Shown here: positions 15,967 through 22,528 of the stretch, piece after piece
Position numbering within the stretch: position 1 is the first letter of the stretch
How the letters are laid out: each line of letters begins with the position of its first letter
DNA from: Clostridia bacterium
Lineage (GTDB): Bacteria; Bacillota; Clostridia; Oscillospirales; Acutalibacteraceae
Direction of reading: 5' to 3'
Assembly: GCA_017436285.1 (NCBI GenBank)
Contig: JAFSDL010000056.1
Location: 1-37,603 of the forward strand
Length of the DNA: 37,603 nt
Notes under the pieces: generated by a model
What the model was told of the DNA's origin: nothing
What the model saw: the letters and a program-made list of their open reading frames with translations, nothing else
Databases searched by the model: none
Made by a program: the position numbers and the translations under genes

Positions 15967-16569
15967 TTAATTTTCAGTGTTTTTACGTCTTTTTATCTTA
16001 ATTTCTTTTGAATTCAAATCAAATATTGAAGCAATAACCACACAACCCACAACGGTTATTATCAATTCAGGCACCATATACCCTGCATTATATGTAAAGG
16101 AATATGCCCATACGGACTCAGCACCCTCTGCATAATCGCCCCAGATTGTGACACCGCTTACAAAATGGCAGATAAATCTTATTACAGAAACAACTGCACC
16201 ACCCAAAGCAATAGCTGAAACGGGATTTTTGATTTTGTTTTTGAACATACCGCCAAAGCCCAGTGCACCGAAAGCGATTATATAGTCTGCAAATATCAAT
16301 ATGAGGTAAGCAACAATTCCGCTTACATAAGCAAAATTCCCTATACCGAAAAGCATCTGAACAACGCCCATACACAGTCCTGTAAATGCTCCCCATTTAA
16401 TACCATAGCGGTATGAAACAACCACCATCGGCACCTGACTGAAAATAGTCACACTTCCGCCAAAGGGGAACTTGACAACAGCAAATTCCGCCAAAAGTGT
16501 TGCAAGAGCAAGCATTAATGCGCTTTCAACAAGCCTTCTTGTTTTATCTTTTTTTGTTAATTCATTCAT
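15967..16569 (-). CDS. thiT: ThiT, thiamine-specific S component of an ECF transporter
   Basis: ThiT binds thiamine outside the membrane and associates with a shared ECF energising module (EcfA/A'/T), which is not in this window. The 200-residue protein has about six helices and ThiT signatures: GGSVTIFSQVPMVVVSYRYG, ADYIIAFGALGFGG, RFICHFVSGVTIWGDYA and YSFTYNAGYMVPE. A TPP riboswitch and terminator directly upstream confirm thiamine regulation. GGAGG lies 11 bases before the ATG, just beyond the terminator, so the ribosome site is transcribed only on read-through. Confidence 0.95.
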   Translation of the reverse strand: MNELTKKDKTRRLVESALMLALATLLAEFAVVKFPFGGSVTIFSQVPMVVVSYRYGIKWGAFTGLCMGVVQMLFGIGNFAYVSGIVAYLILIFADYIIAFGALGFGGMFKNKIKNPVSAIALGGAVVSVIRFICHFVSGVTIWGDYAEGAESVWAYSFTYNAGYMVPELIITVVGCVVIASIFDLNSKEIKIKRRKNTEN

Positions 16570-16586
16570 TTTTAATAATACCTCCG

Positions 16587-16627
16587 AATAAAAATCTCCC
16601 TACGGCGGTAACACTGCCATAGAGAGA
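16587..16627 (-). terminator. Riboswitch-controlled intrinsic terminator before thiT
   Basis: On the minus strand TCTCTCTATGGC pairs over all 12 positions (with G-T wobbles) with GCCGTAGGGAGA around the loop AGTGTTACC, followed by TTTTTATT. It lies between the TPP aptamer and the thiT ribosome site, so thiamine pyrophosphate should cause premature termination. Confidence 0.9.
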
Positions 16628-16644
16628 AATAAACTCATCAGTAT

Positions 16645-16735
16645 TTTTCCTACGACGGCATTATCCGCATCAGGTTATTAGGGTCAGAAAAGGGATGTTT
16701 TCTTTCTCAGCCGGCGTCCGCCAGCTCCCCTGTTT
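16645..16735 (-). ncRNA. TPP riboswitch aptamer (thi-box)
   Basis: Read on the minus strand it has the conserved blocks of the TPP aptamer in order: GGGGAGC (16724-16730), CTGAGA, CTGACCC, ACCTGAT, then GGATAATGCCG and CGTAGGA. The spacing between the two sensor arms is normal. TPP binding to this element (family knowledge) lowers expression; together with the terminator at 16587-16627 it controls thiT by transcription attenuation. Confidence 0.95.
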
Positions 16736-16776
16736 TATTTTCGGCAAAATTTGTGGCCACTAAACTTTGCAACTTC

Positions 16777-16804
16777 ATTATATAACTAAAAAATCAAAAG
16801 TCAA
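16777..16804 (-). promoter_or_regulatory. Sigma-A promoter of the thiT riboswitch transcript
   Basis: On the minus strand TTGACT (16799-16804), 16 bases and TATAAT (16777-16782), about 45 bases before the aptamer. Confidence 0.82.
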
Positions 16805-16811
16805 CAAAAAA

Positions 16812-17531
16812 TCACATATTTTTTGCTCTGAAGGGTATGTTTTCACCGCAAAGTCTTTTGGAAATTCTCAAAAAGGCACTGTTCCCCTTGCAGTCGTATG
16901 GAATTTTTTCACCGTTTACACCTGCATAAATTTCCTGAGAATCGGGAATGATTCCTAAAAGCCTTGCGCCAACCACATCAATAATTTCATCAACATTTAT
17001 TTTTTTGTGTAGCCTCTTGTTAAACTTGTTCACAACAAGCCTCACATCACCTACACCGGCTTTTCTTATATTTTCGCAGGCATAGGATGCGGCACGGATG
17101 CTTATATTATCGGGCGTGGAAATAATAATTGCACTGTCACAGGCTTTTGAAGAAAGGGTAAATCCGCTTTCAAGACCTGCAGGAGCATCAAGGAATATAA
17201 AATCAAAATCCTTTTTGTATTTATCGATACATTCAGAAAACTTTTCTGTGGTGTAGTCCTCAGAAAAATCAATTGGTGCAGGAAGAAGAAATAAATTCCT
17301 ACTTACCTGAATAACCGCTTTTCTGTAATCCACATTGTTTTTTATTACATCGCCCCAGTTATAGACGGTTTTTTCAGAAACTCCCAATAAAATATCAAGG
17401 CTTCTGACACCAATATCCATATCCACAAGAAGCACGCTCTTATCGTGAAGGGCTAACATTTTACCCACACAAGAGCAGAATGTGGATTTACCCACACCAC
17501 CCTTGGCAGATGCAACAGATATAACACTCAT
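16812..17531 (-). CDS. minD: MinD/ParA-family ATPase, MinD-like
   Basis: The protein opens MSVISVASAKGGVGKST, a deviant Walker A with lysines 10 and 15, followed by LLVDMDIGVRSLDILLG and FIFLDAPAGLES. These are MinD signatures. At the C-terminus, SAFLRISKRLCG resembles the amphipathic membrane-targeting helix of MinD. MinD cycles on and off the membrane with ATP to position division. No minC or minE is next to it, so its partners are elsewhere or it has another role. At 239 residues it is slightly short. The start at 17531 follows GGTGAT; an in-frame start at 17555 has no ribosome site. The neighbouring mre-mrdA genes, across the repeat block, suggest an original mre-mrdA-min cluster. Confidence 0.85.
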   Translation of the reverse strand: MSVISVASAKGGVGKSTFCSCVGKMLALHDKSVLLVDMDIGVRSLDILLGVSEKTVYNWGDVIKNNVDYRKAVIQVSRNLFLLPAPIDFSEDYTTEKFSECIDKYKKDFDFIFLDAPAGLESGFTLSSKACDSAIIISTPDNISIRAASYACENIRKAGVGDVRLVVNKFNKRLHKKINVDEIIDVVGARLLGIIPDSQEIYAGVNGEKIPYDCKGNSAFLRISKRLCGENIPFRAKNM

Positions 17532-17569
17532 TTTATCACCAAAAATCATTTTCAAGCTACTTGGATTTT

Positions 17570-17599
17570 ACTATATAATTTTAAAATTGTAAACACCAA
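17570..17599 (-). promoter_or_regulatory. Possible minD promoter
   Basis: On the minus strand TTGGTG (17594-17599), 18 bases and TATAGT (17570-17575). Match is moderate. minD would need its own promoter because the repeat block separates it from the mre operon. Confidence 0.35.
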
Positions 17600-17619
17600 A
17601 CTTACAGAACAATAAAAAC

Positions 17620-17767
17620 CAGGGACAATTCTAAAACAAATTGCCCCTGATTTAGTTGTTTTAAAATGGCAAAAATCCTTGATTTACAAAGGATTACGAC
17701 TCAATCATAGAACCGTCCCCTGATTGGTCCATCTCCCCTGATTGGTCGAACCGTCCCCTGATTGGTC
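17620..17767. repeat. Hairpin repeat, copy A (diverged)
   Basis: The first stem pairs CAGGGACAATT (17620-17630) with AATTGCCCCTG (17639-17649), one mismatch. A second stem AATCCTT-AAGGATT follows, then the end TCAATCATAGAACCGTCCCCTGATTGG (two parts: TCAATCATAGAACC, GTCCCCTGATTGG). CCCCTGATTGGTC then recurs at 17717, 17735 and 17755. Compared with copies B and C, the inner stem has changed from GGTT/AACC to AATT/AATT, so pairing is kept. Confidence 0.85.
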
Positions 17768-17773
17768 TCTCGC

Positions 17774-17868
17774 GTTTGGTCACCCAAACACAGACTTGTC
17801 AGGAATATTCCTGAAACCTTTAAGGGCTTGGGATTATCCCAACAAACTGCCTTTTGTCCCCAAAAGGC
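17774..17868. repeat. Cluster of four short palindromes
   Basis: In 95 bases: GTTTGG-TCAC-CCAAAC (17774-17789), the 16-bp perfect palindrome TCAGGAATATTCCTGA (17799-17814), TTGGGAT-T-ATCCCAA (17828-17842) and GCCTTTTG-TCCC-CAAAAGGC (17849-17868). No gene is visible here. The cluster lies between repeat copy A and the lipoprotein stop codon. Confidence 0.7.
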
Positions 17869-17886
17869 GATGCTTGCTGGTATAAT

Positions 17887-18432
17887 TCATATCAACTCTT
17901 CATTTATGTTTATGACGTTATTTGAAGTATCATATTCTATGGTAATTAGGTATCCGTCTTTGGTGTAATGGGAAGATACTTTCGGTGTATCATTTCTGCC
18001 AGTATAAAGAAACAAATATTCACCATTAGGATCAATCTCTCGTACCTCATCTAACGGCTGACCCTTTGCCAGTTCATCAAAAGCAGATTTTAATAACTGT
18101 ATGCTGTAAGTACTCACCGAAAGTCTGTTACCCGAACCATCAAACAAGAATATTACAATACTCCCATTGCCAAGATACGATACTCGATACATTCCGTTAT
18201 CTTCTCTCAAACATTCAATGGGATATTGAGCGTTTAACTCATCAATTGAACCATTGAATTTTGAAATTTCTAATAATTGCGGTTCATCATAAATTTTAGA
18301 TACCAAATCAATTAAACTCTTATCCGACGGGGATATTTCAATTTTCAAATCACTTCCTCCTTTAGCACAAGCACAAAGCAAAAACAGCAAAATCATTATA
18401 AAAATTAAAGTAAAATTTTTTGTTAACCGCAT
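17887..18432 (-). CDS. Small lipoprotein, unknown function
   Basis: A 181-residue protein with a signal peptide and a lipobox ending LLCACAK, so C22 (or C20) is the likely lipidated residue. The mature part has two mixed segments: an N-terminal part around LIDLVSKIYDEPQLLEIS and a C-terminal part GQPLDEVREIDPNGEYLF with LYTGRNDTPKVSSHYTKDG. The GxxxxEVxxxDPNG pattern loosely recalls BamE/SmpA-like folds; this is only a resemblance. In its surroundings of toxin-like debris it could be an orphan immunity protein (inference). The start at 18432 has GAGG six bases upstream; a TTG at 18444 is rejected. It sits between repeat copies A and B. Confidence 0.72.
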   Translation of the reverse strand: MRLTKNFTLIFIMILLFLLCACAKGGSDLKIEISPSDKSLIDLVSKIYDEPQLLEISKFNGSIDELNAQYPIECLREDNGMYRVSYLGNGSIVIFLFDGSGNRLSVSTYSIQLLKSAFDELAKGQPLDEVREIDPNGEYLFLYTGRNDTPKVSSHYTKDGYLITIEYDTSNNVININEELI

Positions 18433-18483
18433 AACACACCTCAATTCCCCACAGCATAGTAGATTATTGCACTATCATAGAAA

Positions 18484-18630
18484 AAATCAGGGGACGGTTC
18501 TGTGATTGACGATTATTGCAACCAAAAACCGCCCCTGATTTCAAATTTTAAAAGCTGAAAAGCCTTGATTTACAAGGAGTTAAGGCTCAATCATAGAACC
18601 GTCCCCTGATTGGTCCTCCCCTGATTGGTC
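18484..18630. repeat. Hairpin repeat, copy B
   Basis: The core 18484-18615 is identical to copy C at 131 of 132 bases (T18594 is C19081). The ends are a 25-base inverted repeat (AATCAGGGGACGGTTCTG... against ...AGAACCGTCCCCTGATT) with one G-T pair. An inner stem pairs CAGGGGACGGTT with AACCGCCCCTG (one bulged A), and CCTTG-ATTTA-CAAGG forms another hairpin. An extra CCCCTGATTGGTC follows at 18618-18630. Confidence 0.92.
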
Positions 18631-18964
18631 CTCTATTGATTTTAGTAGCTCCTGACATTGGATTAGACTGTACTTGTTCCATTGCAAGTTTTTCTTTTAA
18701 ATTCACAGGTGTTGTTCTACCTGATGAACCTTTAGAAATAAACTTTTCCGAAACCTCCGAACCAGCTTTTTTTACAACATTTGAAACCCCTTTTGAAGCC
18801 ACTTTAGTCGCAATCTTTTGCCCAACTGCCCCCATAGCAGCTCCAACAGCACCACCAATAACAGCTTTAGCACTAACTTTACCCGTTTCTATCTTTGAAA
18901 CAGACGCACCTATTGCACCACCAGTAATGGCACCTATAATAGCACCACCAATAAGACAAGCCAC
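18587..18964 (-). pseudogene. Truncated polymorphic-toxin-like fragment (glycine-zipper pre-toxin region)
   Basis: The 125-residue frame begins in a glycine-rich helix pair (IGGAIIGAITGGAIGASVS, then AVIGGAVGAAMGAVG). It continues to TPVNLKEKLAMEQVQSNP. The same order, glycine zipper then LKE(K/Q)LAMEQ, occurs at the C-terminal end of RHS/YD-type polymorphic toxins, from memory of that family. The RHS core is missing upstream: repeat copy C adds an in-frame TGA only three codons before the GTG start. The toxin domain is missing downstream: the last 14 residues GPIRGGPIRGRFYD are encoded by repeat copy B. I therefore read it as a gene remnant trapped between two repeats. Expression is doubtful, as no ribosome site precedes the GTG. 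Confidence 0.68.
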
Positions 18965-18970
18965 AAACGA

Positions 18971-19140
18971 AAATCAGGGGACGGTTCTGTGATTGACGAT
19001 TATTGCAACCAAAAACCGCCCCTGATTTCAAATTTTAAAAGCTGAAAAGCCTTGATTTACAAGGAGTTAAGGCTCAATCACAGAACCGTCCCCTGATTGG
19101 TCTTGTCCCCCTGTCTTGTCGATTCACCCCTGATTGGTTC
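18971..19140. repeat. Hairpin repeat, copy C
   Basis: The core 18971-19102 has a perfect 25-base terminal inverted repeat (18972-18996 against the end near 19098). It is followed by degenerate short units: GTCCCCCTGTCTTGTC, and CCCCTGATTGGTTC at 19127-19140. It abuts the toxin-like fragment at 18971, and its tail supplies the last codons of the membrane protein gene at 19124. Confidence 0.92.
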
Positions 19141-19621
19141 TATGACTTTCAATTAGTTCTTTTAAAAAAACATCTTTATGCAGAGGATCAAAAGCAATTA
19201 TCACAGCATCATCAATACACAACTTTGAAGAATTAGCACTACGATTAGCCAATTTTTTTATTTCTATTTCCGTTTTAGCATTTGATGTTAACACAGCAAA
19301 TAAATTACCTTTAAAATTCGTAGTATAGTAGACGTTCGAAAAATACGCCCAATTAAATTGTCTATATTTACTATGTTTATCGTTAAATATCAACAGACCA
19401 ACATCATCAAAAACTACAATTATTTTCGATGAATTATACAATGATTTTGTTAAAAGTAAAAACATTAAACCACTTACAAATAAAAACAAGGTATGAAAAC
19501 CTATTTGGATAAAACTAAAACCAAAAACAACAAAAGAAAAAACCGCCATAATTATTGTAAATATAGCAAACCCAAAGTGAGTTCTATACGGTTGATAAAT
19601 AATTCTATTTAAATCATTCAT
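19124..19621 (-). CDS. Small membrane protein with PH-like cytoplasmic domain, possibly 3'-truncated
   Basis: The 165-residue protein has two transmembrane helices (about 17-37 and 41-58), then a beta-rich region (KIIVVFDDVGLLIFNDK, RQFNWAYFSNVYYTTNF, NLFAVLTSNAKTEIEIKK) like the bacterial PH-domain proteins that follow paired helices. Function is not known; similar small membrane proteins can be immunity factors, which is only an inference from the surroundings. The last five residues RTNQG and the stop are encoded by repeat sequence, so the natural C-terminus may be lost. GGAG lies seven bases before the ATG. The remnant upstream ends four bases before this start, so the two were probably one operon. 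Confidence 0.68.
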   Translation of the reverse strand: MNDLNRIIYQPYRTHFGFAIFTIIMAVFSFVVFGFSFIQIGFHTLFLFVSGLMFLLLTKSLYNSSKIIVVFDDVGLLIFNDKHSKYRQFNWAYFSNVYYTTNFKGNLFAVLTSNAKTEIEIKKLANRSANSSKLCIDDAVIIAFDPLHKDVFLKELIESHRTNQG

Positions 19622-19625
19622 ATCA

Positions 19626-19751
19626 TTACTCCAACATTAATACTATTTCTTCAGTTTCGCACTCCTCTTTCTCTTGTTTTTTTGATACCCCCATTGAAAT
19701 TGATTTAACTGTATTTGTTATAATAATATCAGAACAACTGATTAACGTAGC
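19626..19751 (-). pseudogene. C-terminal remnant of a gene cut by repeat copy D
   Basis: An open frame of about 41 codons runs from the repeat boundary to a TAA four bases before the next gene. It reads through SDIIITNTVKSISMGVSKK and KEECETEEIVLMLE. There is no start codon context, and the upstream part is replaced by repeat copy D. Its close coupling to the following start suggests it was the 3' end of a real gene. The product cannot be identified. Confidence 0.45.
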
Positions 19752-19822
19752 ACAAGGGACGGTTCTGTGTGTTGTCTATTAATAATCCTCAACATAGAGA
19801 ACCGTCCCCTGTCCTGTCTGTC
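19752..19822. repeat. Hairpin repeat, copy D (short form)
   Basis: GGGACGGTTCT (19756-19766) pairs with AGAACCGTCCC (19798-19808). Inside, TGTTG pairs with CAACA. The interior differs from copies A to C. It ends in CCTGTCCTGTCTGTC, similar to the tail of copy C. It lies 40 bases downstream of the mrdA stop codon. Confidence 0.85.
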
Positions 19823-19862
19823 AGCAAATCCGATGGTGTTTTGTTATCTTTGTTCTTCACTA

Positions 19863-21971
19863 TTACGGAATCAGTTCGTTTACTGTTCCTGCGGAATCGA
19901 AGCTTGTTTTCTGACCGAAATAATAGTTATAAACAGGGACTGCCGCCTGAGAGGTCTGGCTACCTGTCAAAGCATTTTCTGCCACAATGGCAATTGCAAT
20001 TTCAGGGTCATCATACGGTGCAAAGGAAATGAAAAAGCCATTGTTACAAATCATTGTTACACCGCTTTCGGTTGTCCTTTTAACCTGTGATGTACCTGTT
20101 TTACCTGCAACGTCAACTATACATTTGTTGAAATACACTGAGCTTGCACCCTCTGATACCACCTGGCGCATACCCTGTTTTACTATATCAAGGGTCTTTT
20201 TGCTGACATTTATGGTATTAAGCACCTCAGGCTCTGTTTCATAAATAACCTCTGACATATCTGCGGAAAGAACAGATTTTATCATATATGGCTTATATCT
20301 TGTGCCACCGTTTGCAATTGTTGCACAGTAGTTTGCAAGCTGCAACGGAGTGAAAAGGTTATCAGACTGACCGATTGCCGCCTGAACAGTATCACCCGGA
20401 TTCCACACCTGACCTGCCGCCTCTTTATTGGCAATGCTTGCTAAAACTCCCTCAGCTTCAGGCAATTCAACACCTGTTTTCTGACCCAAGCCTAACAGAC
20501 TACAGTATTTATTCATTTTATCAATACCCAGCTTTCTACCCATTTCAAAGAAATAGATATTGCAGGATTTCTGAATAGCACTTGTAACATTCAGATAGCC
20601 GTGACTCTGAAGGCATTTAAAGGTCTGATCTTCCAGCACATAAGTTCCCCCACAGTAGCAGGTAGTGCTTGTGGTTGCCTCGCCCTCCTCAAGAGCCGCT
20701 ATTGCAATAGCGGGCTTCATTGTTGAACCGGGAGCATATGCGCTCTGCAAGGCTCTGTTCCACAACGGGCTTTCGGTATCCGCAGCCAGCTTACTATAAT
20801 CTGTGAAATATCTTGTAATATCATAAGTGGGTAAGGATACATTGGCAAGCACTGCACCTGTTTTGCAATTCATAACAACCATTGCACCCGCAGTGCCGAA
20901 ATAAGAGGAATTCTTATTATCTATAAGCATTTCCTGCAATGCCTTTGCCGCAACCTTCTGAAGCTCGGCATCAATTGTTGTAACAACAGTATTTCCCTGA
21001 ATGGGCTTTGAAAGATAATCCTCGGTAACAGTACCATCGGAATTTGTAGTTGTTGTTTTTATTCCGTTGGTTCCTCTGAGATAGCTTTCCATTGTAGCCT
21101 CAATACCGCTTTTACCGTAGCTGTCATTAAGGGAATAGGCGTTATTTTTCAACACCTTTATTTCTTTCGCGGTAAGTGTATCGTCATTTAATTTTTCAGA
21201 AAGCTTTTTTGTTTCAAGCTCATATTCTTCCGCACTGATAGAGCCCACCACACCTAAAATATGAGAAAAGCTGGTTTTATCGCTATATTCTCTGTAGCTG
21301 ACGCTTTCACTGTCAACACCGGGGTAGGTGGTGCTTTTTTCTTTTATTGCAGAAACTATTTCTGTTGGCACATCCTCTGCAAAGGTATATGGCGAGGAAG
21401 CGGAAAAATATGAATATTTCATTCCAAAGCAAACGGATGCAATTTTTCTTGCATCCTTTCTTGAATAATCTTCAAGACCGTATCTTTCAATCAGGGCATC
21501 AAGGCATTCCTCTGCGGTTGATTTTTCGCCCTTTTCCATCTCAAGCATATTTTCAGAAACCATATATTCAAATTCAGCTTCTTTATCCTTATCAATTACA
21601 AGATTTCCGTTTTTATATTTAAGAGGAAGATTATCAATCCATTCAACATCATTTTTCTCAAAAAGCTTTATAAGAGAAAAAATCAATTCATTTCTTTCAT
21701 TCTGCTTTTTTGATGAGGGGAATTCAGAATATTTGAACACCACAGAATTCCCCTGCCTGTTTGTGACAAGGGGATTACCGTTGCAATCGAGAATTTCTCC
21801 TCTTGATGCTTTGACGGAGCTACTTGAAACTGCTAAGCTATCTGCCGCAGATTTATATTGCTCTGCATCAATAAGCTGTGTTTTCACAAGAGCCAAAGCA
21901 AGAAACCCAAAAAGCAAGCCTATTATTATTGTACCTGCAACTCTTCTTTTTTTTCGTAATTCAATAGACAT
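19863..21971 (-). CDS. mrdA: Penicillin-binding protein 2 (elongation transpeptidase)
   Basis: PBP2 crosslinks peptidoglycan of the lateral wall as part of the MreBCD/RodA elongasome. The 702-residue protein has an N-terminal membrane helix (about 12-30), the dimerisation/pedestal region beginning ASRGEILDCNGNPL, and a transpeptidase domain. The three penicillin-binding motifs are intact: STMK (S416, K419), SCN (469-471) and KTGT (624-627). It follows mreD by five bases. Its stop is close to repeat copy D, where the operon is broken off from minD. rodA is not in the window. Confidence 0.94.
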   Translation of the reverse strand: MSIELRKKRRVAGTIIIGLLFGFLALALVKTQLIDAEQYKSAADSLAVSSSSVKASRGEILDCNGNPLVTNRQGNSVVFKYSEFPSSKKQNERNELIFSLIKLFEKNDVEWIDNLPLKYKNGNLVIDKDKEAEFEYMVSENMLEMEKGEKSTAEECLDALIERYGLEDYSRKDARKIASVCFGMKYSYFSASSPYTFAEDVPTEIVSAIKEKSTTYPGVDSESVSYREYSDKTSFSHILGVVGSISAEEYELETKKLSEKLNDDTLTAKEIKVLKNNAYSLNDSYGKSGIEATMESYLRGTNGIKTTTTNSDGTVTEDYLSKPIQGNTVVTTIDAELQKVAAKALQEMLIDNKNSSYFGTAGAMVVMNCKTGAVLANVSLPTYDITRYFTDYSKLAADTESPLWNRALQSAYAPGSTMKPAIAIAALEEGEATTSTTCYCGGTYVLEDQTFKCLQSHGYLNVTSAIQKSCNIYFFEMGRKLGIDKMNKYCSLLGLGQKTGVELPEAEGVLASIANKEAAGQVWNPGDTVQAAIGQSDNLFTPLQLANYCATIANGGTRYKPYMIKSVLSADMSEVIYETEPEVLNTINVSKKTLDIVKQGMRQVVSEGASSVYFNKCIVDVAGKTGTSQVKRTTESGVTMICNNGFFISFAPYDDPEIAIAIVAENALTGSQTSQAAVPVYNYYFGQKTSFDSAGTVNELIP

Positions 21972-21976
21972 AATTT

Positions 21977-22498
21977 TTACTCTGCAATTCTATAGGAATT
22001 ATAAACTGATTTAACTACCATATAACAAAGGGGAACGAAAACCAATGTAACCAGAAGCGACGGTAAATAGAAGGAAAATATCTGCCTTACGGGATTACCG
22101 CTACCCCAGAATCTTGTAACAAAATAAACAAGCTCATAAGAGGCAATCCCCCCTGCACCTAAAACGAAAGAGGTAATAATATTGTTCCTCATAAGATGGC
22201 TTATGAAAAGACTGCTTACTGCACATATCACCATCAGAACCAATGCATTAAATCCATCAACACCTGAGGAAACATCCCACAATGCACCTGCAAAAACGCC
22301 GAAGACTGCTGCAGGAACCTCTCTTTCAAACATCGCAATGGCAACACAAAGGGGAATACTGAGGAACACCCTTGCTCCGAAAAAGTCCAATATACCACCC
22401 ATTGAATTCTGCAATAGCACTGCTATTGCCAACAAAGCGCAGTAAATTGCCCATCTTTTATATTTGGGCTTATTATCTCCGTAATGCAAGGGTACCAC
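21977..22498 (-). CDS. mreD: Rod shape-determining protein MreD
   Basis: A 173-residue protein with five or six transmembrane helices, located between mreC and mrdA as usual. LQNSMGGILDFFGARVFLSIPL and GVFAGALWDVSSG are typical family segments (shown as short excerpts). MreD links MreC and PBP2 in the elongation complex. The frame starts with GTG at 22498 after AAAGGA. A TTG at 22489, after the stronger AGAGGTGG, is also possible and would remove three residues. Confidence 0.9.
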   Translation of the reverse strand: MVPLHYGDNKPKYKRWAIYCALLAIAVLLQNSMGGILDFFGARVFLSIPLCVAIAMFEREVPAAVFGVFAGALWDVSSGVDGFNALVLMVICAVSSLFISHLMRNNIITSFVLGAGGIASYELVYFVTRFWGSGNPVRQIFSFYLPSLLVTLVFVPLCYMVVKSVYNSYRIAE

Positions 22499-22528
22499 CT
22501 CTTTTCCTTTATATCTTATTCTTCTATT

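Larger units (their letters stand above)
17532..19862. mobile_element. Repeat-bounded accessory block between mrdA and minD
   Basis: This 2.3-kb stretch holds four copies of a hairpin repeat, a cluster of short palindromes and small minus-strand ORFs: a lipoprotein, a truncated toxin-like fragment, a membrane protein and a C-terminal gene remnant. The order repeat-ORF-repeat-ORF-repeat-ORF-repeat looks like cassettes. No transposase or integrase gene is present, so mobility is inferred only from the repeats and the truncated ORFs. The flanking genes commonly sit together in Clostridia, which suggests insertion. Confidence 0.5.

Noticed and set aside
17717-19140. Possible CRISPR-like array of CCCCTGATTGGTC
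   Set aside because: Units are 13 bases with irregular 15-20 base spacing, few copies, no spacers of uniform size and no cas genes.
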